Positions 33,770 through 42,171 of a DNA stretch of 64,000 bases are shown here, one piece after another. Made by a program: the position numbers and the translations under genes. How positions within the stretch are numbered: position 1 is the first letter of the stretch; each line of letters begins with the position of its first letter. The stretch is taken from assembly GCF_014203605.1 (NCBI RefSeq), contig NZ_JACHJJ010000010.1, forward strand, positions 1-64,000. The letters run 5' to 3'. The notes beneath the pieces are model-generated. The model did not search any database and was not told where the DNA came from. It saw nothing but the letters and a program-made list of their open reading frames with translations. The stretch comes from Thiemannella venezuelensis. Lineage in GTDB: Bacteria > Actinomycetota > Actinomycetes > Streptosporangiales > Streptosporangiaceae.

Positions 33770-35278
33770 TCACGCGCCTTCCGTTCGTGCCTGGGCCGCG
33801 GGAGCGTCGAGCAGTTCCCGCAGATGCCCCTTGATGACTTTTCCCGACTGGTTTCTGGGCAGGGCGTCCATGACCAGCACCCGTTCGGGCAGCTCGTGCC
33901 GGGCCAGCCGGTCCATCAGGAAGGCGCGCAGCTCTCCGGTGGACAGGTCCGGGGAGCGCGGCACGACCGCGGCGGCGAGCACGGTGCCCAGCACCGGGTG
34001 CGCGACGCCGACCACGGCCGCCTCCTTGATCTGCGGGTGCTCGTACAGCGCGGCCTCCACCTGGAGCGTCGAGACCTTGAAGGCGCCGGTCTTCACCACG
34101 TCGCTCTCCCGGTCGTCCAGGTAGAGGTAGCCGTCGGCGTCGAGGTGCCCGACGTCTCCCATCCGCACCCAGCCGTCCCGGAACGTGTCGGCGCTGGCCT
34201 GGTCGTCGCCGTAGTAGCTGCGGGTGGCGGCGGGGGAGCGCAGCCAGATCTCGCCCGTCTCGCCGGGCGGCAGCGGGCGGCCCTCGCGGTCGGCGACGCG
34301 CAGGGCGCCGCCGGAGGCCGGGCGGCCCAGCGCGGCGGGCCGGGCCGGGTTGTAGATCATGATCGTCTGGGCGGGGGCCGCCTCGGTGGAGGTGTAGTAG
34401 TTCGTCACCGTGGCGTTGGGGAAGGCGGCGGCCAGCCGCGCGGACAGCGCCGGGGGGAGGGCCGCCGCCGAGGAGCCGAGGAGCACGACACTCGACAGGT
34501 CGTGGCGCTCGTGCAGGCCCGCGTTGAGCAGCTCGATCACCATCGCGGGCACGACGAACACGGTTCCGGCCCGGTACGACTCGATCAGCCGGGCGAACCT
34601 GCCCGGGGTGAACCCGCCGAGCGTCAGGACCGTGGGATGCGCGTCCAGGGCGTTCATCAGCATCGTCTGGCCGGCGTTGGTGCCGATCGGGAAGGCGTGC
34701 AGCAGGTGCTCGGAGTGCCGGAAGCGGCGCCGGTTCGGCCGGGTCTCGCAGCCGTGGACGAGGTTGGCGTGGACGGCGCCCACGCCCTTGGGGCGCCCGG
34801 TGGTGCCCGAGGTGTAGAGGATCTGGGCCAGGTCGCCCGAGCGGACCCGGACGCCGGTGGGTCCTTCGCCGCCGCCCTCCAGCCGGGCGGCGGGCACGGC
34901 CGGGTACGGCCCGGCGGGCGGGGTCAGTCCCTCGGCGTGCAGCACGACGGAGGCCGAGCAGTGCTCGAGCATGTACCCGGCCTCCGGCGCGGCGAGGCGG
35001 TCGGACAGCGGCACGGCCACCGCCCCGGCCTTCTGCGCGGCGCAGCAGGCGACGGCGAAGCCGGTCCAGTCCCCGCTCCCGAACAGCAGCCCGACCCGGT
35101 CGCCGGGGCGCACCCCCAGGCCGAGCAGACCGTGGGCGACCGCGTCCGAGCGCCGATCCCAGTCCGCGAAGGTGAGGGCGTCCCCGCCCGCCACCTCGAT
35201 CGCGATCCGCGCCGGGTCCTGGGCGGCGCGCAGCCGCAGCAGGTCCGGCACGGTCCGCACGACCGGCGTGTCCGTCAT
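33770..35278 (-). CDS. Acyl-AMP ligase / class I adenylate-forming enzyme
   Basis: 502 residues. The ANL-family motifs are LYTSGTTGRPKG at about 154, a YYTSTEA region, YLYLDDRESDVVKTGAFKVS and the C-terminal NQSGKVIKG with the catalytic lysine. It has no carrier domain. The lack of an NRPS-type code and the presence of a free carrier nearby suggest that it activates a carboxylic acid (fatty, aryl or hydroxy acid) to start the peptide. Substrate unknown. ATG 35278 overlaps the stop of the NRPS-MFS gene (ATGA). Confidence 0.88.
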   Translation of the reverse strand: MTDTPVVRTVPDLLRLRAAQDPARIAIEVAGGDALTFADWDRRSDAVAHGLLGLGVRPGDRVGLLFGSGDWTGFAVACCAAQKAGAVAVPLSDRLAAPEAGYMLEHCSASVVLHAEGLTPPAGPYPAVPAARLEGGGEGPTGVRVRSGDLAQILYTSGTTGRPKGVGAVHANLVHGCETRPNRRRFRHSEHLLHAFPIGTNAGQTMLMNALDAHPTVLTLGGFTPGRFARLIESYRAGTVFVVPAMVIELLNAGLHERHDLSSVVLLGSSAAALPPALSARLAAAFPNATVTNYYTSTEAAPAQTIMIYNPARPAALGRPASGGALRVADREGRPLPPGETGEIWLRSPAATRSYYGDDQASADTFRDGWVRMGDVGHLDADGYLYLDDRESDVVKTGAFKVSTLQVEAALYEHPQIKEAAVVGVAHPVLGTVLAAAVVPRSPDLSTGELRAFLMDRLARHELPERVLVMDALPRNQSGKVIKGHLRELLDAPAAQARTEGA

Positions 35279-38200
35279 CGCAGCCCCCTCTCCGGGCGCG
35301 GGTCGCGCCCGCCCGCGCCGCCGTTCACATGGCCGCCGTTCACGCCGGGGCCGCTCCCGCCGCCGTTCGCACCGGGATCACCTGTGCCGCCGTCACCTGT
35401 GCCGCCGTCACCTGTGCCGCCGTCACCCGTGCCGCCCGCCCGGTCCCGGCGGACCAGCGCGGCGGATCCGACCACGTCGTCGGGCAGGGAGTCCGTCGTC
35501 TCCCGGTCGAAGCGGGCCAGCGAGCGCAGGCGCAGCGCCGTACCGGCGACCACCACGATCATCACGGCGCAGATCAGGTACATCAGCCCGATGCCCCGCC
35601 CGGGGCCGGTGCCCAGGAGCGCCCCCAGGGTCGGGGCGAGCGGTCCGTCCGGCGTCATGAGCGGCTCCAGTACGGCCGACGCGTACGGCGCGACCAGACC
35701 GAACCCGATCGGCATGGTGGACCACGCGATCATCGTGTTGAGCGCGAACACCCGTCCGTGGAACCGCTGCGGCACCTTGACCTGGACGACGGTGGCGTAG
35801 ATCCCGTTCAGCAGGGTGAGCGCCATGCCCATGCCGAACGCCCCCGCCCCGATGACGAGCAGGTCCTCCCGCATCCCCGTGACCAGGCAGCACAGGCCCA
35901 GGGCGAGGGTGAACAGCAGCATGCCGCGCACCCGCAGCCGCCGCGGCCCGCCCCAGACGCTCATCACCAGGCCGCCGAGGAACACGCCCAGCCCCGAGGC
36001 GAACGAGACCCGCCCCACGTCGTCGAGCGTCCCGAACGACAGCACCAGCGGAGAGATCATCAGGAACAGCGGGGCGAGGAAGACGTTGAGGACGGCGAAG
36101 AAGAGCAGCATGCTCCGGAATCCGCGGTGCCCCCAGGAGTAGCGGAAGCCCTCGACGATCTCGGCGGTCACCGTCTCCCTGCGCCGGTGGGCCATGGTCC
36201 GGGGGAAGCGCACGGCCAGCAGCACGCCGATGGCGAACAGGTAGCTCACCACGTCCAGGATGAGGATGCCCTCCAGGCCGATGCCCGCCACCAGCCCGGC
36301 GGCGACCAGCGGCACGAACAGCTGGGAGACGCCGGTGACCATCTGGTTGACCCCGTTGGCGTGGCCCAGGTACCGCTTGGGCACCAGCTGCGGGATGGCC
36401 GAGGCGTAGGCCAGGCGCTGGAAGGTCAGCGCGACGGACAGGCAGACCAGGAGCGGGTAGATGTGCCAGGTCTGCAGGTTCCCCGTCCAGAGCAGGCCGC
36501 CGAGGACGAGCTGGGTGCCGAAGGCCGCGATGTCGCCGCCGAGCATGACCTTCCTGCGGCTGACCCGGTCGACCACCGCCCCCGCGAGCGGTGCGACCAG
36601 CAGGCCTGGGACCAGGCCGAGCACCGCGAACAGGGCGAAGTCGACCACGGAACGGGTCGTCAGGAAGACCCAGAGCGGGACGGCGAACTCGGTGAGCGCT
36701 GAACCGGTGATCGAGACGAGCTGGCCGGAGGCGACCGCGAGGAACCGCCTCATGCTGGGCTCCGGTCCCGAGGCCTCCTCGGACCGGACGGCCTCGGGCG
36801 ACCGCGAGACGCCCTCCAGCCACCAGGTCGCGCCGTCCTCCTCGCGCGGCGGCGCCGGTTCCCCGGCCGGTCCGGCGCCCGGTTCCGCGGCCGGTTCCGC
36901 AGTGGGCCCCGCCGCCGGTCCCTCCGCGGCGCGGTGCGCGGTGGTGATGATCGCGGCCAGTTCCCCGGCGCGGTAGCGGACGAAGAAGTGGCCCGCCTCC
37001 TTCAGCACCACCAGGACGCTGGTCGGGGTCAGGAAGTGCCACTCGCGGTAGCGCTCCTCGTGGTACTCGGTGGCCGGGTCGCGCTCTCCGGTGATCGTGA
37101 CCAGCGGGGCCCGCAGCCGCGCGGTCCCGCCGTCGAGCAGCCCGGTGAAGTACCGCTCGGCGTGCTCGGCCTCGGCGCGCATGGTGCGCACGATGTGCAG
37201 GGCCTGCTCGGGGGTGAGCTCGCTGAGGTCCACGCCCATGGAGGCCAGCCAGTTGCCGTAGGCCCGGTCGGAGGCGACGGCGGAGGCCCGCGCCAGGCGG
37301 GACAGCGCGTTCATCACCCGGCCGCGGGGCCGTGCGAACGGGAAGGCCGCCCCGATGTAGACCGCCTCCGGCACCCGGTCCGCCGCCTCCAGCCGCCGGG
37401 CGACCTCCACGGCGAGGGCCGAGCCCACGCTGCTGTGGCCATAGACCACCACGGGGCCCGTCACCCGTTGCAGGATCTCGGCCACGCAGCGGGCGGCGAG
37501 CTCGTCGAAGGGCAGCGGGTCCTCGGCCAGGCCCACGTCGTGTCCCGGCACGGCCAGTGAGAGCAGCCGGTACCCCTCGGGCAGGGCGTCGGCCAGCGGC
37601 TGGTAGACCACCGCGCTGCCGCCGCCGTACGGGACGCAGACGTAGGTGAGCACGCACCGGTCCTGCGGGAGCGGCGGGGTGAGCTCGTGCAGCAGGCGGC
37701 CGGACCGCCGGTCCCCGGCGGGGGTGTCGGCGAGGGCGGCGAGCTCGCGGACGGTGGGCTGCCGGAACAGGTCCATCAGCGAGACGCCCGCGCCGAGCGC
37801 GCGCCGCATCCTGGCGATGACCTGGGTGGCCAGCAGGGAGTGACCGCCCAGCTCGAAGAAGTCGTCCTCGGCGCCGACCCGTTCGACGCCGAGGACCTGC
37901 GCCCAGATCTCGGCGATCGCCTGCTCGGTGGGTGTCGCGGGCGCGACGTGGCCGCCGCCGCCGCCGAACTCGGGGGCGGGCAGCGCGGCCCGGTCCAGCT
38001 TGCCGTTGGGCGTCAGCGGCAGGCGGTCCACGACCGTCACGGCGGCGGGCACCATGTGGGCGGGGAGGACCCGGGCGGCGTGCTCGCGCAGCTCCGGCCC
38101 CGTCCCGGCGCCGGCCGCCGGGCCGTCCGTCGTCAGGGTGCCGGCCGCCGGGACCACGTAGGCCAGCAGGTTGCCCCGCTCGGCGAAGACCACGGCCTGG

Positions 38201-40989
38201 GCGACCGAGGGGTGCGCCAGCAGGCAGGACTCGATCTCCCCGGGCTCGATCCGGTATCCGCGCACCTTGACCTGGTCGTCGGCGCGGCCGAGGAACTCCA
38301 GCTCCCCGTCGGGCCGCCAGCGGGCGCGGTCGCCGCTGCGGTAGAGGCGGCCGCCGCCGTACGGGTCGGGGACGAACCGCTCGGCGGTGAGGCCGGGCCG
38401 GCCGAGGTAGCCGCGGGCCAGCCCGGCCCCGCCGATGTACAGCTCGCCCGGGATCCCGACGGGGGCGAGCCGCCGCCGCTCGTCCAGCACATAGAGGGAG
38501 GTGGCCGCGATGGGCCTGCCGATCGGCGGGCGCCGGTCGCCCGCGCGCAGCTCGGCGGCGCTGGCGATGATCGTGGCCTCGGTGGGGCCGTAGGTGTTCA
38601 TCAGGCGCACCCGGCCGCCGAAGTGCCGGTGCCACGCCGTCACGGCCGCGGCCTGCGCCTGGTCGGCGCCGAGGATCGTCAGCCGCAGGCCGGGCGGCCA
38701 GTCCACGGTGTCCAGGTCGGTGACGAGCTCGTGCCAGTAGGGGGTGGGCAGGTCCAGCACGGTCAGGTCCCTGGCGTACGGCGTGGCCAGGAAGTCGGGC
38801 AGGAACTCCCCGCCCCCGGGCAGCAGCACGAGCGCGGCCCCGGAGGTCAGGCAGGGGTAGATCTCCTCGGCGTGGGTGTCGAAGCTGACCGTGGCGAACT
38901 GGAGCACCCGGTCGTCCGGGGTGAGGCCGTAGGCCTCCCGCATCCAGCCCACCCGGGCCGCCAGCGCCGCGTGCTCGACCACGACGCCCTTGGGCCGTCC
39001 GGTGGAGCCGGAGGTGTAGATCACGTAGGCGGCGCGGCCGGGGTCGGGGGCGGGCAGCGGGTCCGATGCGCCCAGGTCCGATGCGCCCGGGGGGAGCCCG
39101 TCGTCCACGCAGAGCACCCGGTACGGCCCGTCCGGCAGGCGCCCGCGCAGCGCCGCGGTGGTGAGCACCACCCGTGCTCCGCTGTCGTCGAGCATGGCGG
39201 CCTGCCGTGTCCGCGGGTAGGCGGGGTCGAGCGGCAGATACGCGCCGCCGGCCTTCCAGACGGCCAGCAGGGCGGCAGGCAGGTCGGGGGAGCGGTTCAT
39301 CGCGACGGCGACCACCGACTCCGGGCCGGCCCCCGCCGCGCGCAGCGCCCGGGCCAGGGCGTCGGCGCGCGCGTCCAGCTCGGCGTAGGTGAGCGTCCGG
39401 CCGGCGCAGGTCACCGCGGGGGCCCCGGGGCGGGCCGCCACCGCGGCGGCGAACAGTTCGGGGACCGTGTCCGCGCAGGGCGGCGCGGCGTTGACGCTCC
39501 ACTCCAGGATCCGCCGGCGTTCCTCCCCGGACAGCAGGTCGATCTCCGACAGCCTCAGCCCGGGATCGGCGGCGACGGCGGCGAGCAGCCGGGTGAAGCG
39601 GTCGGCGAGGGCGGCGACGGTGCCGCGGTCGAACAGGTCGGTGGCGTACCCGAACAGCAGGTTCAGCCCGTCCGGGGTCCGCCAGGCGTCGAGGGACAGG
39701 TCGAACTTGGCCGCGGTGTACCCGGTGTCGAACCCGGTGATCTCCTCGAGCCCGCGGAGCCGGGGGGCCGCGGGGACCGCGGGCCGCTGCCGGAGGTCGT
39801 TCTGGGTGTGCAGGACGAACATCGTCTGGAAGAGCGCCGAGCGGCTGAGGTCGCGTTCGACGCGCAGCTCGCCCATGACCTGCTCGAAGGGGATGTCCTG
39901 GTGGTCGAAGGCGTCGAGCACCGCGGTGCGGGTGCGGTCGAGGAGCTCGCGGAACGTCGGGTCCCCGGACAGGTCGCCGCGGAGCACCAGCGTGTTGAGG
40001 AAGAAGCCGATGAGGGGCTCCAGCTCCACCCGGTCCCGGCCCGCGGTGGGGGATCCGACGCAGACGTCCTCCTGCCCGGTGTGCCGTGCGAGCAGTGCCT
40101 GGTAGGCCGCGAGCAGGACCATGAACAGCGTCGCGCCGTGCCGTCCGGCCAGCTCCTCCAGGGCCGCGGCGGGCTCCGCGCCGAGCGCGGCCGCGACGAC
40201 GTCGCCGCGGGAGGAGTGCACGGCCGGCCGGGGCCGGTCGGCGGGCAGCTCCAGCACGGGAGGGTCGGCCAGGCGCGTGGTCCAGTACGCCAGGGACCGC
40301 CCGGCGGCCTCCTCGGTCAGGTGCTCCCGCTGCCAGGCGGCGAAGTCGGGGTACTGCACGGGAAGCGGGGGCGGTTCGTACGCCGGGCCCGCGCCGTACC
40401 GGGAGGTCAGTTCGTCGGCGAAGATGTTCAGCGACACCCCGTCGGCCACGATGTGGTGGCAGACCACGCAGACCACGTGGTCCTCCTCGCCCAGGCGCAG
40501 CACGCTCACCCGCAGCAGCGGCGCCGCGGTCAGGTCGAACGGGGTGCCGGTGCGCTCGGCGACCGCCGCGCGCGCCCACTCCTCGGGCGGCGGCGCGCCC
40601 GGTCCGGCCTCGGCGTGGTCGAGGAACTCGACCGGTACGGCGGCCTCCGGGACGACCTCCTGCACCGGCGTGCCGTCGACGTCCCGGAACCGGGTGCGCA
40701 GGCTCTCGTGCCGCTCGACGAGGGCCGCCACGGCGCCGCGCAGCGCGTCCGGGTCCAGCACCCCCCGCCACCGCTGCGCCAGGCACATGTTGAACGCCGC
40801 GTCACCGGGGTCGAGCTGGTCGAGGAACCAGATCCTCTCCTGGCCGAACGTCAGCGGAGCGGGGGCGCCGGCGGGGCGGCGCGGGATCGGCGCGGTCGCC
40901 GCGCCCGCGCCGCCGCGCAGCCGCTGGAGCAGCAGGGCGCGCTTGGCGGGACTCAACGTGGCAACGCGTGAGTCCTGCTCATCGAGCAT
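35275..40989 (-). CDS. NRPS-exporter fusion: C-A-T-TE-MFS
   Basis: 1904 residues. An N-terminal docking-like helix (LSPAKRALLLQRL) precedes a condensation domain (HHIVADG at about 178), then adenylation (YTSGSTGRPKG at about 658, NTYGPTEAT). The carrier (LGGHSLLAT at about 1048) is followed by a thioesterase-like alpha/beta hydrolase, GHSSVG with Ser at about 1184, and GERD and AGHF for Asp and His. An EntS-like MFS transporter with about 12 helices follows from about 1413, with DRVSRRKV as the family motif. The pocket reads D-T-E-D-I-G-T-I-I-K, suggesting a basic amino acid, possibly beta-Lys. The enzyme part could release its product straight into the attached exporter. ATG 40989 has GAGGGAG upstream. 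Confidence 0.93.
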   Translation of the reverse strand: MLDEQDSRVATLSPAKRALLLQRLRGGAGAATAPIPRRPAGAPAPLTFGQERIWFLDQLDPGDAAFNMCLAQRWRGVLDPDALRGAVAALVERHESLRTRFRDVDGTPVQEVVPEAAVPVEFLDHAEAGPGAPPPEEWARAAVAERTGTPFDLTAAPLLRVSVLRLGEEDHVVCVVCHHIVADGVSLNIFADELTSRYGAGPAYEPPPLPVQYPDFAAWQREHLTEEAAGRSLAYWTTRLADPPVLELPADRPRPAVHSSRGDVVAAALGAEPAAALEELAGRHGATLFMVLLAAYQALLARHTGQEDVCVGSPTAGRDRVELEPLIGFFLNTLVLRGDLSGDPTFRELLDRTRTAVLDAFDHQDIPFEQVMGELRVERDLSRSALFQTMFVLHTQNDLRQRPAVPAAPRLRGLEEITGFDTGYTAAKFDLSLDAWRTPDGLNLLFGYATDLFDRGTVAALADRFTRLLAAVAADPGLRLSEIDLLSGEERRRILEWSVNAAPPCADTVPELFAAAVAARPGAPAVTCAGRTLTYAELDARADALARALRAAGAGPESVVAVAMNRSPDLPAALLAVWKAGGAYLPLDPAYPRTRQAAMLDDSGARVVLTTAALRGRLPDGPYRVLCVDDGLPPGASDLGASDPLPAPDPGRAAYVIYTSGSTGRPKGVVVEHAALAARVGWMREAYGLTPDDRVLQFATVSFDTHAEEIYPCLTSGAALVLLPGGGEFLPDFLATPYARDLTVLDLPTPYWHELVTDLDTVDWPPGLRLTILGADQAQAAAVTAWHRHFGGRVRLMNTYGPTEATIIASAAELRAGDRRPPIGRPIAATSLYVLDERRRLAPVGIPGELYIGGAGLARGYLGRPGLTAERFVPDPYGGGRLYRSGDRARWRPDGELEFLGRADDQVKVRGYRIEPGEIESCLLAHPSVAQAVVFAERGNLLAYVVPAAGTLTTDGPAAGAGTGPELREHAARVLPAHMVPAAVTVVDRLPLTPNGKLDRAALPAPEFGGGGGHVAPATPTEQAIAEIWAQVLGVERVGAEDDFFELGGHSLLATQVIARMRRALGAGVSLMDLFRQPTVRELAALADTPAGDRRSGRLLHELTPPLPQDRCVLTYVCVPYGGGSAVVYQPLADALPEGYRLLSLAVPGHDVGLAEDPLPFDELAARCVAEILQRVTGPVVVYGHSSVGSALAVEVARRLEAADRVPEAVYIGAAFPFARPRGRVMNALSRLARASAVASDRAYGNWLASMGVDLSELTPEQALHIVRTMRAEAEHAERYFTGLLDGGTARLRAPLVTITGERDPATEYHEERYREWHFLTPTSVLVVLKEAGHFFVRYRAGELAAIITTAHRAAEGPAAGPTAEPAAEPGAGPAGEPAPPREEDGATWWLEGVSRSPEAVRSEEASGPEPSMRRFLAVASGQLVSITGSALTEFAVPLWVFLTTRSVVDFALFAVLGLVPGLLVAPLAGAVVDRVSRRKVMLGGDIAAFGTQLVLGGLLWTGNLQTWHIYPLLVCLSVALTFQRLAYASAIPQLVPKRYLGHANGVNQMVTGVSQLFVPLVAAGLVAGIGLEGILILDVVSYLFAIGVLLAVRFPRTMAHRRRETVTAEIVEGFRYSWGHRGFRSMLLFFAVLNVFLAPLFLMISPLVLSFGTLDDVGRVSFASGLGVFLGGLVMSVWGGPRRLRVRGMLLFTLALGLCCLVTGMREDLLVIGAGAFGMGMALTLLNGIYATVVQVKVPQRFHGRVFALNTMIAWSTMPIGFGLVAPYASAVLEPLMTPDGPLAPTLGALLGTGPGRGIGLMYLICAVMIVVVAGTALRLRSLARFDRETTDSLPDDVVGSAALVRRDRAGGTGDGGTGDGGTGDGGTGDPGANGGGSGPGVNGGHVNGGAGGRDPRPERGLR
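35378..35437. repeat. 15-bp tandem repeat, four copies, in the NRPS-MFS tail
   Basis: TCACCTGTGCCGCCG at 35378, 35393, 35408 and a diverged fourth copy at 35423. It encodes a GTGDG-rich tail after the last membrane helix. In-frame length variation is likely harmless. Confidence 0.9.
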
Positions 40990-41079
40990 GGTTTTCTCCC
41001 TCGCATCGGGATGAACCCGCCGGGGACGAGGCGGTCGGGGATGGCGGACGTCTCTGTGTCGAGGAGCCGCCGGAAAGCG

Positions 41080-41093
41080 TGGGAACGCTCCCA
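41080..41093. promoter_or_regulatory. CebR/CelR-type LacI-family operator box 1
   Basis: TGGGAACGCTCCCA, a perfect palindrome apart from the centre (extended GTGGGAACGCTCCCAC, 41079-41094). It differs by one base from the cellulose-regulator box TGGGAGCGCTCCCA of Streptomyces CebR and Thermobifida CelR. It lies 10 bases downstream of the leftward -10 at 41103-41108, where binding would block transcription of the NRPS operon. Confidence 0.75.
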
Positions 41094-41102
41094 CTGCGGA
41101 GC

Positions 41103-41132
41103 AGGGTAGGTAGCCATGATCTAGGGCGTCAA
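41103..41132 (-). promoter_or_regulatory. Leftward promoter of the NRPS operon
   Basis: Minus strand: TTGACG (41132-41127), 18 bases, TACCCT (41108-41103). This resembles a housekeeping promoter. The start would fall near 41096, next to box 1, about 110 bases before ATG 40989. Confidence 0.55.
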
Positions 41133-41236
41133 GGCGTTACTTTGGCATTACCTGTTCGTCGCCCGTCTGGCCTGGTGTTTCTTGAGGATTACGCCGAGGG
41201 CTGCAGCAGATCGGGATACGGAGCCTTCCCGATTCC

Positions 41237-41265
41237 TTGACACCCCTCCCCCTCCTGCCTAGTTT
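41237..41265 (+). promoter_or_regulatory. Rightward promoter of unknown target
   Basis: TTGACA (41237-41242), 17 bases, TAGTTT (41260-41265), a good SigA/HrdB-type match pointing away from the NRPS operon. The second LacI-type box follows 21 bases downstream. The first rightward gene is at 41650 and encodes a membrane protein. Confidence 0.5.
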
Positions 41266-41286
41266 TAGGGGCGTTTTCAGGGGCTG

Positions 41287-41300
41287 TGGGAGCGCTCCCG
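41287..41300. promoter_or_regulatory. CebR/CelR-type operator box 2
   Basis: TGGGAGCGCTCCCG, identical to the published CebR/CelR consensus except the last base. It lies about 21 bases after the -10 of the rightward promoter. The two boxes are 207 bases apart, close enough for repression loops. Confidence 0.75.
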
Positions 41301-41649
41301 TGACGGTTTCTGCACCATTTGCTGCCTTATGGCCAGCTTTTATCCGTACTGTCCTACGACAGGAAGACCTGCCATTCCCATGACCAGCGCCAGCCTCCGA
41401 TGACCGGCTTCACTCCGGATCGGGCGCGGACCGGCTCTTCCCCGCCCGCGGCGGAAGGTCTGGAGCGCCCGCTCCTCGTCCGGACCCCTGCCGCGGAGGA
41501 CGCGGTGCCGTTCCCCGGGACGCCGTTCCCCGGGACGCCGCCTCGCTCCGGGGCCGTCCCGCTCCACTGCCGATCCTCGGGCGTGAGTCTCCACCGTATT
41601 CTCACATTCCCTGCGCCCGGCCGTCACAGGAGTCTGTTTTGATCGGGCC
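41301..41649. other. Gene-free stretch between the divergent region and the membrane protein gene
   Basis: About 350 bases without a convincing gene. It holds a 15-bp direct repeat CCGTTCCCCGGGACG x2 (41508-41537). The small rightward open frame 41319-41642 lacks a clear ribosome site and recognisable domains. It may be a long leader or decayed sequence. Confidence 0.5.
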
Positions 41650-42081
41650 GTGACGGAGAGAAACGCGCCGGGAACCGGTGACGTGCCCTGGGCCGCGGGC
41701 TGCGGGGTGATGGCGGTCGTCGCACTGATCTGCGCAATGCTCGGGGCGTTTCTCGACATCGTCCTCGTGGTCCGGGCGCAGCGCCACTGCCTCGGCGAGC
41801 TGGACGCCGGGGAGGGACTCGCCGGGTTCGTCTGGGCGGCGAGCCGGCTCGTCGTCCTCCCGGTCGTCGCGTGCGGCTCGGCCCTCGCCTCCCTGCCGAT
41901 CAGCCTGATCGCCCACCTGCCGCGGTTCGCGGGACACGGCTGGCTCAAGGCCGTTCTGCTGGCTCCCGCCGTCCTCGTCGCGGTGGCCGGTCCGGCGGCG
42001 GCGGTCCTCTACGACGTCGCCTCCGGCGGAGGCGCGGGTGGTTGCGTCCCGCCCTGCCGGCCCGCCTGGCCGCCGCTGTGA
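41650..42081 (+). CDS. Small multi-pass membrane protein of unknown function
   Basis: 143 residues. Hydrophobic segments are at about 15-40, 57-90 (probably two helices) and 97-122, with a C-terminal cysteine-containing tail GGCVPPCRP. No known domain is recognised. GTG 41650 has only a weak ribosome site (AGGAGT is 18 bases away). It could be the target of the rightward promoter at 41237, which would place it under the same LacI-type box as the NRPS operon. Confidence 0.6.
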   Translation: MTERNAPGTGDVPWAAGCGVMAVVALICAMLGAFLDIVLVVRAQRHCLGELDAGEGLAGFVWAASRLVVLPVVACGSALASLPISLIAHLPRFAGHGWLKAVLLAPAVLVAVAGPAAAVLYDVASGGGAGGCVPPCRPAWPPL

Positions 42082-42171
42082 CGCGGTTCGGAGTGCCGCG
42101 CACCGCGGAATCCGCCACCGCCCGCCGCTCCCGGGCGGCGGGTGCGGGCTCCGCTCTCCCGGCGGGGGCCT

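Noticed and set aside
40990-41300. Iron-box or Zur-like operator for the NRPS operon
   Set aside because: Searched for TTAGGTTAGGCTCACCTAA-like and similar palindromes; none found. Only the LacI-type boxes stand out.
41319-41642. 107-residue rightward frame after the operator region
   Set aside because: No domain, no clear ribosome site, low-complexity with a 15-bp direct repeat. Left as gene-free.
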